From Cerasicoccus sp. TK19100 (GTDB taxonomy: Bacteria > Verrucomicrobiota > Verrucomicrobiia > Opitutales > Cerasicoccaceae), in NCBI RefSeq assembly GCF_027257155.1, contig NZ_JAPWDU010000008.1:118949-182948 (forward strand): 64,000 nt of DNA, in the 5' to 3' direction. A model generated the notes under the pieces. It saw only the letters and a list, made by a program, of their open reading frames with translations, ran no database searches and had not been told where the DNA came from. Shown in pieces: positions 25,617 to 35,759 of this stretch. How positions within the stretch are numbered: position 1 is the first letter of the stretch; every line of letters starts with the position of its first letter. The position numbers and the translations under genes were made by a program.

Positions 25617-27584
25617 TTAGCCTTCGGCGCGCTTGCGGGCCTCGGCGTCGATGGCGGCTTCCATGGCCTTGAGCTTGGCCTTGGTTTCTTCCTGCACCTT
25701 GGGCAAGTCTTCCGCTGAGGCGACGTCTTCCTTGCCGAAGCAGTAGAACTTGATCTTAGGCTCGGTGCCTGAGCCGCGAGCGGCGAACTTGTAGCCGTTT
25801 TCGAGCGTGAAGAAGTAGAAGTTCTCCTTCGGGATCTTCTTGCCGTCGGCGTCCTTCAAGTCGTCCTTGCCGAAGTCGATCATCTCCTTGACGCCGATGC
25901 CGCCGATTTCCTTCGGGGGATCGTTGCGGAAGCTGGTGATGATGTTCTGAATCGCCGATGCGCCGGACGCGCCTTCGAAGTAGATGTTGATCAGCGACTC
26001 TAGGTGGTAGCCATACTTCAGGTGAATTTCGTCGAGGTATTCCTGGAAGGTCTTGCCGAGCTTCTTCAGGTAGGCGGCGAGTTCGCAAATCATGAGGCAG
26101 GCGGCATTGGCATCCTTATCGCGGACGCGGTCGCTGGCCAGGTAGCCGTAAGACTCCTCACCGCCGAACACGTAGAAGGTGCTGTATTCCAGGAGTAGCT
26201 GGGCGCGGGTAGACAGGTCTGTCTGGTCGTAATCGAGCGCGATGCCCTCTTCCTCAAACATCTTTTCCTCGAGCTCGCTCTGGTAGATGCCGAGCTTTTC
26301 GCCGATCCACTTAAAGCCGGTCAGGGTGTTGATGCACTTCAGGCCGTTGGCCTTGGCGATCTTTTCCTGCAAAGGCGTGGTGACGAAGGTCTTGATCAGC
26401 GCAGCGTGCTGAGTGCCCTCGACTGGCAAGATGCCGATTTCCTGGAGGGTCTTCACACGGTATTCGGCGAGCATGGAGCCGGTCATGTTGCCGGTGAAAA
26501 GCGTCCACTCGCCATGCTTATCGGGCGCGGCCAGGGCCATGCGGTCGCAGTCCGGGTCGGTGGCGAGCACGAGGTCAGCGCCGACTTCCTTGGCCTTGGC
26601 GACGGCCATCGACAGCGCCTCGGAGTTTTCCGGATTCGGCGACTTAACGGACGGGAAACGCGAGTCCATCACCCACTGCTCGGGCACGTCGATCACTTCA
26701 ATGCCAAACTCCTTGAGCAACGGCACGGAGGCCACGCCGCCGGTGCCGTGGATCGGCGTGAAGACGGCCTTCGGGTGGATTTCTTCCAAAATGTCGGGAT
26801 CGAGGACGTTGTCTTCGAGCACGTCGAGGTAGCTCTCGTCGGCCGTCTCGGGCAGAGTGACAACCTTGCTGATGTCCACATCGAGAAACTCCGGCAGCTC
26901 GCTCCACTCCACAGCCCGCACTTCGTCGATGATGCCTTCGGCATGCGGGGAGACGACTTGCGCGCCGTCGTTGAAGTAAGCCTTGAAGCCGTTGTCGTGC
27001 GACGGATTGTGGCTGGCGGTGATGACCACGCCAGCGGTCGCGCCGAGGTCGCGCACGGCAAATGACAGCGCCGGCGTCGAACGCGGGCCGTCAAAAATCA
27101 TCGCCAAGCCGCCGAGCTTGGTCCAGGTGCTCGCGGCGAGCTCGCAGAAATGGCGCGAGAAATAACGCACGTCGTGCGCGATGACGAGCTTCGGCACGTC
27201 GTAGATTTCTTCTTCCTTCAGGTATTCGGCGCAGTAGCGGTAGAGGCCAATCACTGCGCGGGCGACATTGAAGTCGTTCAGCACATTGGTGCCGACTGCG
27301 GCGTGCTCCGGGCTGTCCTGGTGGCCGGGCGTGCCGGTCTCGGACTTCGCGGATACGCGGCCGATGGTGCGCCCGCGCATGCCGCCGGTGCCAAACTTCA
27401 TCTGCTGGTAGAAGCGGTCGTTCAGTTCTTCCCATTCGCCAGCGGCAACGAGTTCCTCGATCGACGCCGACGCCCACTCAGGCAAGAAGCCGCCAGAGAC
27501 GAAGGCTTCAAGATTTTCCACGGAAGAGGCCAGCAGCTTTCCATCTGCGCCTGCCTGCTTGATTTGTTCCAACACGGTAGCCAT
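25617..27584 (-). CDS. Phospho-sugar mutase (phosphoglucomutase/phosphomannomutase superfamily)
   Basis: 655 residues. The phosphoserine loop is TASHNPSHDNGFKAY (near residue 190); the metal-binding loop is ATDPDCDRMAL; the sugar-binding loop is GGEESYGYL; and the phosphate-binding C-terminal loop is RGSGTEPKIKFY. The enzyme interconverts hexose-1- and hexose-6-phosphates. It would accept glucose-1-phosphate or mannose-1-phosphate, the latter being a product of the GH130 enzyme at 5224. A terminator follows and the long 5' gap separates it from the hybrid kinase gene. Confidence 0.95.
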   Translation of the reverse strand: MATVLEQIKQAGADGKLLASSVENLEAFVSGGFLPEWASASIEELVAAGEWEELNDRFYQQMKFGTGGMRGRTIGRVSAKSETGTPGHQDSPEHAAVGTNVLNDFNVARAVIGLYRYCAEYLKEEEIYDVPKLVIAHDVRYFSRHFCELAASTWTKLGGLAMIFDGPRSTPALSFAVRDLGATAGVVITASHNPSHDNGFKAYFNDGAQVVSPHAEGIIDEVRAVEWSELPEFLDVDISKVVTLPETADESYLDVLEDNVLDPDILEEIHPKAVFTPIHGTGGVASVPLLKEFGIEVIDVPEQWVMDSRFPSVKSPNPENSEALSMAVAKAKEVGADLVLATDPDCDRMALAAPDKHGEWTLFTGNMTGSMLAEYRVKTLQEIGILPVEGTQHAALIKTFVTTPLQEKIAKANGLKCINTLTGFKWIGEKLGIYQSELEEKMFEEEGIALDYDQTDLSTRAQLLLEYSTFYVFGGEESYGYLASDRVRDKDANAACLMICELAAYLKKLGKTFQEYLDEIHLKYGYHLESLINIYFEGASGASAIQNIITSFRNDPPKEIGGIGVKEMIDFGKDDLKDADGKKIPKENFYFFTLENGYKFAARGSGTEPKIKFYCFGKEDVASAEDLPKVQEETKAKLKAMEAAIDAEARKRAEG

Positions 27585-27707
27585 ATCTCAGCAGACTAGG
27601 CAGGATTGGGGCGTTGGATAAACAAAAAACTGCCACGCAGATTCGTTACAAGATTGTTGAATTGGTGATGGCCATTTCCCGGTAAATTATTTTGAGTAGC
27701 ATCCCCT

Positions 27708-30700
27708 ATGGACGAACGGTCATCGTCTGCCTCCCCCGGGGCTGCTCTTCCTGACAACGTAAACGAGGAAATCCATCGTTTGCGGGAAGCCTTGCGCGCC
27801 AGCCAACAGAAAGCCGAGCGTCTCCAACAGCGGGTGAACCTCTACTCCAACGCCCAACTACTCGTCAGCATGGGCAGTTGGGAGATCAACCCGGAAACGG
27901 AAACCATCTCCCTCTCGCCCGAACTGCGCAAACTCTTCAACATTGATCCCGACTACACGCCGACGATTGATGCCATCCTGGAGCGTGTCGCCCCGGAGCA
28001 TAAATCTGCCGCCCATGACCTGTTAGCAGGCCCACTCAGCGAGGGTGAAACCCGCACCGCACGCATCCGAATCGACCCCCATCAAGGCGGCAGCCTATAC
28101 CTCCGCATCAGCGCACACATCGGCATCATGGCCAACGGCCAGGCGCGGCGATTTGGCATCGCGCAAGACATCGCAGAACTCGCCGAGGCCGAGCGCGTCA
28201 TCAAGGAAAAAGAAGAGCGCTGGCAACTCGCATTGGAGGGCAGCCAAGACGGTGTTTGGGACTGGGACCTGACAACGAACAACGTCCATTACAGTGACCG
28301 CTGGAAGAATATGCTCGGCTATGAAACGGATGATCTGCCGGATGGCTACGATACCTGGGCACAGCTAATCCACCCGCAGGACCTCGACCCCGCAACTACA
28401 GCTATTTCGGACTACCTGGAGGGCCGCACCAAACACTACTCCACCGAGTTTCGCATGCGGACCAAGGACGGAGACTGGCGCTGGGTACTTTCACGCGGCA
28501 TGGCGATCTTTAATCAAGACGGTGCCCCCACCCGTATGCTTGGCACCCATACCGACATCACCGAGCGCAAAAAACAGGAAGAGGCCTTTAAACGCCTGTC
28601 TCTGATCGCAAGCAAGACGACGACGGGCGTCGTGATGACCGACGCCAAAGGCTTGCTGACCTGGGTCAACAAAGCCTTTGAGAGAATGACCGGCTACTAC
28701 ATGGAAGAAGTCCTGGGCAAATCCCCAGGCTCCATTCTGCAAGGCTCCGCCTCGGATAAAAACATTGCCAAGCAGATGCGCGACTGCGTGCGATCCGGTC
28801 AGGGCTTCCATGTCGAAATTTTAAACTACCGAAAATCGGGCGTCCCCTTCTGGGTCGAGGTCGAAGCGACGCCGATTCACGACGTCAATGGCAAGCTGGT
28901 AAACTTCATTGCGATCTCGAACGACATCACCACCCGACGGCTCGACCGCGAGCGAATCGAAGAGAGCGAGCGTCGCTTCCGCGACATCAGCAATGCGGCC
29001 GGGGAGTTTATTTGGGAGCACGATGTGAATGGCTATTTCACCTACGCCTCAGACCGCGTCAAAGACGTTCTCGGCTACTCGCCGGGAGAGTTCATCGGCC
29101 GGCACCCGTCTGAGATTTGCGTGCCCTCATTCAAAGATCAACTGAGCACGCGCATGCTCGGCCACTTCCGGCGGGAGGAAACCTTTACCGGCTTTGAGGT
29201 GCCCAACATCTGCAAGGACGGCAGCACCGTTTGGCTCAGCATCAGCGGCGTGCCCATGCATGACCGCAACGGCCAGATGGTCGGCTTTCGCGGCGCGGCG
29301 ATGGACATCACCCAACGCAAACAGGCCGAAGACGAGCTTTCCAAGCTCTACCAGCGCTTTCAGTTGGCCACCAACTCCGCCCGCATTGGCATTTGGGAGT
29401 TCGACTTCGCGACTAATACCCTGGAGTGGGACAGCATCATGTTTGAGATCTACCGACTGCCCTACGACCGATTTACCGGTAAGATGGACGCCTGGTCCCG
29501 CGTGATGCTGCCCGAAGACAACCCGAATTTTCAAGCCACGCTCGAGACCGCCATCGAGCGCGGTGGCAATTACCGGCTCAACTTCCGTATCCGCTGGCCC
29601 GAGGGAGACATCCGGCACATCACCGGCAACGCCCTCGTCATGCTAAATGAAGACAACCAGCCCGCGCGCATCATTGGCAGCAGTTGGGATATCACTGAGC
29701 AAAAGCGCGCCGAAGAAGACGCCATTGCCGCGCGGGATACGGCCGAGGAAGCCAACCGCGCCAAGAGCGCCTTCCTGGCCATGATGAGCCACGAAATCCG
29801 CACCCCGATGAACGGCGTGATCGGTATGCTCCAGGCCCTCAGGGAGTCCAACCTGGATGACAACCAAAAGGATTACGTCGACATCATCGAGTCCAGCAGT
29901 GGCTCGCTAATGACGATCATTGACGACATCTTGGACTACTCCAAGGTCGAGGCAGGTCGCCTCGTGCTAGACCTGCGCCCGATCAATATCGCCACCGTAG
30001 TCACCAGCGCCCTGTCACTTTACACCACGCACGCCGCGGAGAAAAAGCTGGAGCTGGTTCACCGCATCGACAATCGCGTCCCCCCCGCCGTATTGGGCGA
30101 CGAAATGCGCATCCGCCAGGTAATTGTCAACCTGATCAGCAACGCTATCAAGTTTACCGACCGCGGTCGCGTGACCATCAAGGTTTCAGCCAACGAGATC
30201 GGTGACGGTACCGTGCAGTTGCATTTCTCCGTGGCCGACACCGGCATCGGCTTCAGCAAAGAGCAGGCCGAGTCGCTCTTCGAGCCCTTTGTCCAGGCGG
30301 ATACCTCGATCACCCGTCGCCACGGCGGCACCGGCCTCGGCCTGGCCATCAGCCGGCGTCTGGTTGAGCTAATGGGCGGCCAAATCTGGTGCGAAAGCTC
30401 ACGCCTGTTGGGCACGATCTTCCATTTCACGGTCAACGCCGAAGTCACCGACGCAAGTAAGCTCACCAGCAAGCAGAATCCAGAACTGGGCCGCGTAAAC
30501 TACGAGGGCCGCATTCTCCTGGCCGAGGACAACCCCATTAACCGCAAGGTTGTGCAATTCGTCCTCAACCGTCTGGGCTGCGTCGTCGACCACGCCGAAA
30601 ACGGCCAAGAGGCGATCGACATGTTTGCCCGGGATACCTACGACCTCGTGCTGATGGATGTTCAGATGCCCGAGTTGGATGGCCTCGCCGCCACCCGTGG

Positions 30701-30887
30701 CATCCGCCAAATGTCCGGCGACACAGAAACGCCGTGGATCATCGGCCTATCCGCCGCCGCGATGAAAGAGGACCGCGAGGCCGCCTACAATGCTGGCATG
30801 AATGACTTTCTCAACAAGCCCCTCAAGCCTCAGGAGCTCGAAGCCGCCCTCCGCCGCGCCCCTCAAATAACGGAAAGCGCGGGCTGA
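27708..30887 (+). CDS. Soluble hybrid histidine kinase with five PAS domains and a receiver domain
   Basis: 1059 residues, with no membrane helix in the sequence, so it should be cytoplasmic. A short coiled coil (about 20-45) leads into five consecutive PAS domains (about 45-165, 170-285, 290-415, 420-545, 545-670), each ending in a DITERK-like linker. HisKA contains HEIRTPMNG with the phosphorylated His near residue 695; the HATPase domain has [11 protein letters not shown] and [14 protein letters not shown] domain ends the protein, with the phospho-acceptor Asp near 984 in [13 protein letters not shown]. No output regulator is adjacent, so it is an orphan kinase. No ligand can be assigned. 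Confidence 0.93.
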   Translation: MDERSSSASPGAALPDNVNEEIHRLREALRASQQKAERLQQRVNLYSNAQLLVSMGSWEINPETETISLSPELRKLFNIDPDYTPTIDAILERVAPEHKSAAHDLLAGPLSEGETRTARIRIDPHQGGSLYLRISAHIGIMANGQARRFGIAQDIAELAEAERVIKEKEERWQLALEGSQDGVWDWDLTTNNVHYSDRWKNMLGYETDDLPDGYDTWAQLIHPQDLDPATTAISDYLEGRTKHYSTEFRMRTKDGDWRWVLSRGMAIFNQDGAPTRMLGTHTDITERKKQEEAFKRLSLIASKTTTGVVMTDAKGLLTWVNKAFERMTGYYMEEVLGKSPGSILQGSASDKNIAKQMRDCVRSGQGFHVEILNYRKSGVPFWVEVEATPIHDVNGKLVNFIAISNDITTRRLDRERIEESERRFRDISNAAGEFIWEHDVNGYFTYASDRVKDVLGYSPGEFIGRHPSEICVPSFKDQLSTRMLGHFRREETFTGFEVPNICKDGSTVWLSISGVPMHDRNGQMVGFRGAAMDITQRKQAEDELSKLYQRFQLATNSARIGIWEFDFATNTLEWDSIMFEIYRLPYDRFTGKMDAWSRVMLPEDNPNFQATLETAIERGGNYRLNFRIRWPEGDIRHITGNALVMLNEDNQPARIIGSSWDITEQKRAEEDAIAARDTAEEANRAKSAFLAMMSHEIRTPMNGVIGMLQALRESNLDDNQKDYVDIIESSSGSLMTIIDDILDYSKVEAGRLVLDLRPINIATVVTSALSLYTTHAAEKKLELVHRIDNRVPPAVLGDEMRIRQVIVNLISNAIKFTDRGRVTIKVSANEIGDGTVQLHFSVADTGIGFSKEQAESLFEPFVQADTSITRRHGGTGLGLAISRRLVELMGGQIWCESSRLLGTIFHFTVNAEVTDASKLTSKQNPELGRVNYEGRILLAEDNPINRKVVQFVLNRLGCVVDHAENGQEAIDMFARDTYDLVLMDVQMPELDGLAATRGIRQMSGDTETPWIIGLSAAAMKEDREAAYNAGMNDFLNKPLKPQELEAALRRAPQITESAG

Positions 30888-30895
30888 GGCATCGC

Positions 30896-31615
30896 TTAGT
30901 ACAGCGCCACCACGTGCCCTTGGGCGAGCTTGATCACGAAGACGCCCCAGTTACTGGCCAAGTGCGCCGCCATACAGGGAATGAGCGACTTCTGCGGATT
31001 TATCGCCCAGAAGCGCATCAGGTAGAACCAGAGCGAATTCAGGAACAGAAATGCGCTTGTGAACCACGGTTTGAGCGAGAAATCCCAGACCAGCGTCCCT
31101 TGCCAGACCTGCCAGCCTGCGGCGTCCTCGGGCATATCGAGCTCCCAGAAAAAGGGGTGCAGGATCGTAAACAGGAAGGAAAATCCGACGGCGCTACCGA
31201 TCAACGCGGCCTTACCTTTGTTCGTCACCACCAGAAATCCGCGGAAAATCAGCTCCTCCACGAAAGCCGCCGTGGTAATCGAGATTAAAAACAGCCAGGT
31301 AATGTCCGACTGCTCGCCGGAGATGCCAAGGGCGATTTCCCCACCGGTTTCGAGCCCCAGAATCACGAGCGCGCCGATGATGGCGATCCACACAGCCTTC
31401 ATCGGGGCGGGCGTCGCGCCCGGGAAGCCGCCTTTAACCGACTCACCACGCTGACCTGCGCGAAAGTCGTCGAGCCACATTTTAAACACGTAGATCGAAA
31501 TCGCCGCCATGATAATGATCATCGTCGGGTCACTCTGCATGTCGGAAACATTGTCCGCATCCGGCGCGGCTTCTGCTAGAGGTATAAAGATCGAATAAGG
31601 GTAATTAATTGCCAT
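30896..31615 (-). CDS. CPBP-family intramembrane metalloprotease
   Basis: About 239 residues from ATG 31615 (MAINYPYSIFIPLAEA); the frame is open upstream to 31729 but those residues lack membrane character. Membrane helices occur throughout, and the conserved CPBP motifs are present: EELIFRGF (EExxxR), the FxxxH-type segment ILHPFF and HLASNWG (HxxxN-type). CPBP proteins act as Rce1-like intramembrane proteases or as membrane-protein chaperones. The gene converges on the histidine kinase with eight bases between their stop codons. Confidence 0.85.
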   Translation of the reverse strand: MAINYPYSIFIPLAEAAPDADNVSDMQSDPTMIIIMAAISIYVFKMWLDDFRAGQRGESVKGGFPGATPAPMKAVWIAIIGALVILGLETGGEIALGISGEQSDITWLFLISITTAAFVEELIFRGFLVVTNKGKAALIGSAVGFSFLFTILHPFFWELDMPEDAAGWQVWQGTLVWDFSLKPWFTSAFLFLNSLWFYLMRFWAINPQKSLIPCMAAHLASNWGVFVIKLAQGHVVALY

Positions 31616-31746
31616 GATGACCAATGGTGTTAATCTAAAAGCACAATCGCTCCAGTTTTTGACATAGAGTTCGTTGTGGTTGTAGTTGACTCCCTTTGGC
31701 TTTAAAGTCTCTTTTTGAAGTAAATTCAAAATTCTTATATTTATCC

Positions 31747-32787
31747 ATGCTCGCCACCGACCAGAAACGTTCTGACGCGCTGACCTCCGTCGCCGCGATC
31801 ATGGAGCCTGTGTCCGAACACATGGCGGCGCTGACCCGTTTTCTCGACGGGCAAGTGGAATCTTTTGAGCCGGAAGTGCGTGACATGGTGCGCTACTGCT
31901 TGGTCAACCAAGGTAAGCGCATCCGCCCGATGCTCCTGTTTTTCAGCAACTGGGCCGCCGATGGCAGTGTAAACCACGACGCCGTGCGTGCAGCCGCAGT
32001 CGTGGAGCTCGTACATTTGGCCACCCTTGTCCATGACGACATCCTGGACGACGCCGATATCCGCCACAATTCAGACACTGTCAGCGCCAAGTGGGGCCCC
32101 CACGTGGCCGTGCTGCTGGGAGACGCCCTGTTCGCCCAGGCCCTGAATCTCGCCAGTGATTTCCCCACGGTCGAGGTTTGCCGCGCGGTATCGGCCTCCA
32201 CCCGCCGCGTCTGCGCAGGCGAAATCCGCCAAACCTTCGAGCGCGGCAACGCCGCCCTGTCGCTGGACGATTATTTCCACGTGATCGACCTGAAGACCGC
32301 TGAGCTGTTTAAAGTCAGCTGTTTCCTCGGTGCTCACCTGGCCGGCTTTGAGCCTGCGGTGGTCGAGGCTTACGCGGAGTTTGGCCGTCGTCTCGGCGTG
32401 GCCTACCAGATTTTCGACGACATGGCCGATATCCTCGGCGATGAGACCAAAATTGGCAAAACGCTAGGCACCGATCTCGCCAGTGGCAAATACACCCTGC
32501 CACTTATCCTGCTGCAGCACCGCGTCGAGGGCCAGGCTAAGGAAGCACTTAACGCCGCCAAGCAGTCCACGGACGCCAATACAGACCAATCCGCCGTCAT
32601 TGAGTCTCTCCAAAATGCCCTGCGCGACCTGGGTATCCAAGAGGAGGTTTCCGAACGTTTCGAGGCCGAACTCGCCGCGGGTGACGCCGCACTGGCACCC
32701 TATGTGGACCGCCCATCAGCCCAGCGCCTTCTCTCCCTGAGCAAATTTGTCCGCACGCAAATGGGCCGCATTGCCCCGGCATCGTAA
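31747..32787 (+). CDS. ispB: Trans-polyprenyl diphosphate synthase (IspB-like)
   Basis: 346 residues from ATG 31747; a frame start 17 codons upstream lacks homology-like sequence. The first aspartate-rich motif is HDDILDDADIRH and the second is FDDMADILGDE, flanked by GKRIRPMLL and GDALFAQAL. These are the Mg2+-binding signatures of chain-lengthening prenyl synthases. The likely role is making the octa- or longer side chain for menaquinone, in agreement with menB later in the window. Chain length cannot be read from the sequence with certainty. Confidence 0.9.
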   Translation: MLATDQKRSDALTSVAAIMEPVSEHMAALTRFLDGQVESFEPEVRDMVRYCLVNQGKRIRPMLLFFSNWAADGSVNHDAVRAAAVVELVHLATLVHDDILDDADIRHNSDTVSAKWGPHVAVLLGDALFAQALNLASDFPTVEVCRAVSASTRRVCAGEIRQTFERGNAALSLDDYFHVIDLKTAELFKVSCFLGAHLAGFEPAVVEAYAEFGRRLGVAYQIFDDMADILGDETKIGKTLGTDLASGKYTLPLILLQHRVEGQAKEALNAAKQSTDANTDQSAVIESLQNALRDLGIQEEVSERFEAELAAGDAALAPYVDRPSAQRLLSLSKFVRTQMGRIAPAS

Positions 32788-32894
32788 GTCACTCTGGGGC
32801 AGCTATTAAAGACGAAGCTGGCTCACGCTGGCGTTCGACGATTTCGGTTGCAAAGGGTGAAAATTTGCCTAGGCTGTTATTAACCTAATGCAGC

Positions 32895-33533
32895 ATGGCT
32901 GACGCTTCAACAGCTTCATCTTCGGTTGTGGCTTCGCGCAACCAAGTCGCCGAGAATCCTTCGGCGAGTGATGACGCTGTGCTCGTAAAGCGGGTTCAAG
33001 CGGGCGAAATGGCTGCCTTCGACCAGCTCGTCAGCAAATACCGCGAGCGGCTCTTCTCGGTGGTTTACAACTTAACCTCCAATCGCGACGACGCCAACGA
33101 CCTCACCCAAGAGGCGTTCATCCGCGCCTTCCGCTCAATCAGCAAATTCAAGGGCAAGTCCTCCTTCTTCACGTGGCTCTACCGCATCGCGGTCAATACC
33201 ACGATCACCCACCTCAAGCGCAGCCGCAAACGCCGGTTTTTCAGCTTTGAGCAGATGGACGAAGAAGGCCCGGCATCGGCCAAACTGGAGTCTCTCGCCT
33301 CCCGCGCCAAGACCGATAAGCCAACTTATATGCGCGAACTTCAGGAAAAATTGAACGATGCGCTACAAAAGTTGTCTGTTAAACACAGAACCGTTGTTGT
33401 TCTTTACGAGATCGAGGGGCTCAGCCATCAGGAAATTGCGGAAATCACCAAAACTTCCGAAGGCACCGTTCGTTCTCGTTTGCACTATGCAAAGCAACAA
33501 CTTCGGGAAACGCTAAAGGACTACTTGGAATAA
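32895..33533 (+). CDS. ECF-type RNA polymerase sigma factor
   Basis: 212 residues: sigma region 2 (about 30-105) with DDANDLTQEAFIRAFRSISKF and FFTWLYRIAVNTTITHLKR, and region 4 (about 150-210) with LSVKHRTVVVLYEIEGLSHQEIAEI and EGTVRSRLHYAKQQLRE. This resembles RpoE-type factors. The next gene encodes a TM protein of the usual anti-sigma size and the third an HtrA-like protein, an order reminiscent of an envelope-stress operon. Gaps of 27 and 18 bases suggest one transcript. Confidence 0.93.
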   Translation: MADASTASSSVVASRNQVAENPSASDDAVLVKRVQAGEMAAFDQLVSKYRERLFSVVYNLTSNRDDANDLTQEAFIRAFRSISKFKGKSSFFTWLYRIAVNTTITHLKRSRKRRFFSFEQMDEEGPASAKLESLASRAKTDKPTYMRELQEKLNDALQKLSVKHRTVVVLYEIEGLSHQEIAEITKTSEGTVRSRLHYAKQQLRETLKDYLE

Positions 33534-33560
33534 CACCTGCTGTTAGCCGAATTTTTTATT

Positions 33561-34130
33561 ATGCAAAAGCCTGATTCGCAAAAAGCGGAAAAGACGACCC
33601 TTGAGGAACTTCTGAGCCTCAAGCAGCATGAACGACCTGACGACGCCTACTGGGCGCGTTTCGAACGTGAACTCCACGCCAAACCTTGGCAGAAGATGGT
33701 GGCGCAACCTGCTTGGTGGCGTCGCGCTTGGAGCCGCGTCCAGGAAAGCATGCACCCGGCACTCCCGGTTGCTTCGACCGCCACGCTGGCGATCATCGGC
33801 TACTGGGGCGTCACCATGACCTCCACGGCGGAGCTGTCGCCAGCCGACACACCAGCCGCGCCCATGGTTGCTGCCGTTGAAGCACCTGCAGCCACGAGTG
33901 AGCCAGCAGTAGAGGCACCCAACCAGGCCATGCCCGAATCAGCCAACCAGCACTTTGTGGTCGGCGCATTTTCTTCCACATCTTCGAAAGACCCTGCGTT
34001 TACGACGGTTGCCGCAACCCACTACATGCCCGCCAGCCAGCGTGACGGTGTCCACTTTGCCACCAACGCACTGGATACCGCATCACACACCACCCTGGCC
34101 ATGGCCACCGGCCCCGTGCGCTCATTCTAT
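33561..34130 (+). CDS. Single-TM protein following an ECF sigma gene, candidate anti-sigma factor
   Basis: 190 residues. The N-terminal cytoplasmic part contains LEELLSLKQHERPDDAYWARFERELHAK, a pattern I recall from verrucomicrobial proteins encoded beside sigma factors. One membrane segment lies at about 70-90 (LPVASTATLAIIGYWGVTM). The remaining 100 residues are Pro/Ala-rich and presumably outside the cytoplasm. No zinc-binding HxxxCxxC motif is present. The anti-sigma role is inferred from position. Its stop codon ends 18 bases before the HtrA-like gene. Confidence 0.75.
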
Positions 34131-34151
34131 TAAGGTCCAACCTTGCAGACC

Positions 34152-35413
34152 ATGCCCCCATTTATTGGCAATAAGCTGAGCGCATTGCTCATCGCTGTTT
34201 TTTTTTAGCCATTCCAGCCCTATTCGGTCAGGCGGACGCCAATGGCGGTGCCCTTAGCCTGCAAAAGCGGGTGATCGATATTTATCAGGAAAATAAGAGC
34301 GCTGTCGTTACCGTTTACGCAGCGCACAATCCTGAGCAGGATGACGGCCGACCCGCCCTTTTCATCGGCACCGGCTTTTTCATCAGCAGAGATGGGCATA
34401 TCCTCACCAATACCAATACCATCTTCGGTGCGGACCGCATCTGGGTGGAGCGTGACGGCGTAGGCTACATCGCCGAAAACATCGGCAGCGACCCACTCAC
34501 CAACGTGGCCATCATCAAAGCGCTCGCCCTCCCCAGCGACTTCAAGTACCTGCGGTTCACCGAAAAGCCCAACCCTCCCGAAATCGGCAGCATCGTCGTC
34601 GCCCTTACCAGTGAGATCGGCATGGCTCCTGGCCCTTCCATGGGCCTCATCAACGGATGGAACACCCGCTACGGCGACCGCATTTTGCCCACCATCTACC
34701 TGCGCTCCGACGTCCCCTTCGACGGCGGTGAGGGTGGTTCGCCCATTTTCGACATCAGCGGATCCCTCGTCGGCATGATGATCGTTGCCCTGCCGGAAAT
34801 CCGCTCCTCCTTCATCCTTCCCGCCCGCGCCGTGCAGCGCATTCGCGACGATATTCTGTTCTCCGGCAAGGTCACTTTTGCCCATTTTGGTTTTAGCACG
34901 ATGCAAAAGCCGGACTTCACCAACGGGCCCCACGTAGAGGTTGAAGATGTCGACCCGAACGGTCCGGCCGGCAAGGGCGGCATCCAGGCTGGCGACATCC
35001 TGATCAAAGTTGGGGATTTCGAAATAAAAACCGACGAAAACCTGCGCACGGCCTTCTTTTACACCCGCCCGCATGAACTCGTTACCGTCGCCGTGAAACG
35101 TGGCGAAGAAACGCTGGAACTGCCAATCCGCGTTGGCGTCCGCGAAGCCCCTCCCACCGCCATGCCGCCCGTCCAGAAATCTCCGGAGGAAACCTACGAG
35201 TCACTCCAAGGCCCCAGGCCAGATGATTCCGGCGATAAAGCCGCTAAGCCCACACAAGCAGCAGACTCGCAGACTCAAGATTTAGCGACGCCAACCGCGC
35301 AAGAATCCACCGACAGCCCACCCGTTGAAACGATGGAGGCCAGCTCACCAGAGACCGCCAGCGAACCATTGACACCTTCTCCCAAGGAGAACGATGCCGC
35401 CATGGGTTCGTAA
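34152..35413 (+). CDS. HtrA-like pseudoprotease with PDZ domain; signal peptide out of frame at a T9 tract
   Basis: The uninterrupted frame starts at GTG 34271 (380 residues). An upstream ATG at 34152, preceded by AAGG, encodes MPPFIGNKLSALLIAVFF and then stops at TAG directly after a run of nine T (34198-34206). Adding one T would continue with LAIPALFGQADANGG and join the long frame, giving a secreted protein of about 420 residues. The body is a trypsin-like domain plus a PDZ domain (PNGPAGKGGIQAGDILIKVGD) and a Pro/Thr/Glu-rich tail. The catalytic positions read TNTNT for TNNHV, PLTNVAI for PRTDLAL, and GEGGSP for GNSGGP, so His, Asp and Ser all appear replaced. A binding or sensing role in the sigma operon is inferred. 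Confidence 0.8.
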
Positions 35414-35513
35414 GACACTTTAAATTGCTCACCATTTCTTACGGAAAAAATACGTACAAGAAAGGGCTTGCGCCGCTGTCTTCATCTTCCCATATTTCGC
35501 GTTTACATTTGAT

Positions 35514-35591
35514 CGGGGCGTAGCGCAGCCTGGCTAGCGCATCTGCTTTGGGAGCAGAGGGTCGGGGGTTCGAATCCCTCCGCCCCGACCA
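35514..35591 (+). tRNA. tRNA-Pro(UGG)
   Basis: The acceptor stem is CGGGGCG / CGCCCCG and CCA is encoded. The anticodon arm is TCTGC-TTTGGGA-GCAGA, giving anticodon UGG for proline. The T arm GGGGGTTCGAATCCCTC is standard. The gene stands alone between the HtrA-like and NnrS genes. Confidence 0.96.
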
Positions 35592-35759
35592 ATTATTCAT
35601 CTTTATTGGCGGTGTCTGATCGGGATTAAATTTCCACGGCAAAGGACACAATTCAGGCCATAACGATCAGTCCTAAAACAGTAGGACTACACCAGCGAAA
35701 CTAGCCGGGCATCGGCCGCCGCAGAGTGGTAATTTTTCGCAATGCGATTCAACACCGAG

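Noticed and set aside
26406..27065. 219-codon open frame antisense to the phosphoglucomutase gene
   Set aside because: Shadow of a long conserved enzyme with all four active-site loops on the sense strand.
28570..28960. Third PAS domain of the hybrid kinase as a LOV photoreceptor
   Set aside because: It has [10 protein letters not shown] where LOV domains have GRNCRFLQG; the flavin-binding cysteine is absent.
34220..35074. 284-codon open frame antisense to the HtrA-like gene
   Set aside because: It is opposite a gene with clear PDZ and trypsin-like features and shows no independent motif.
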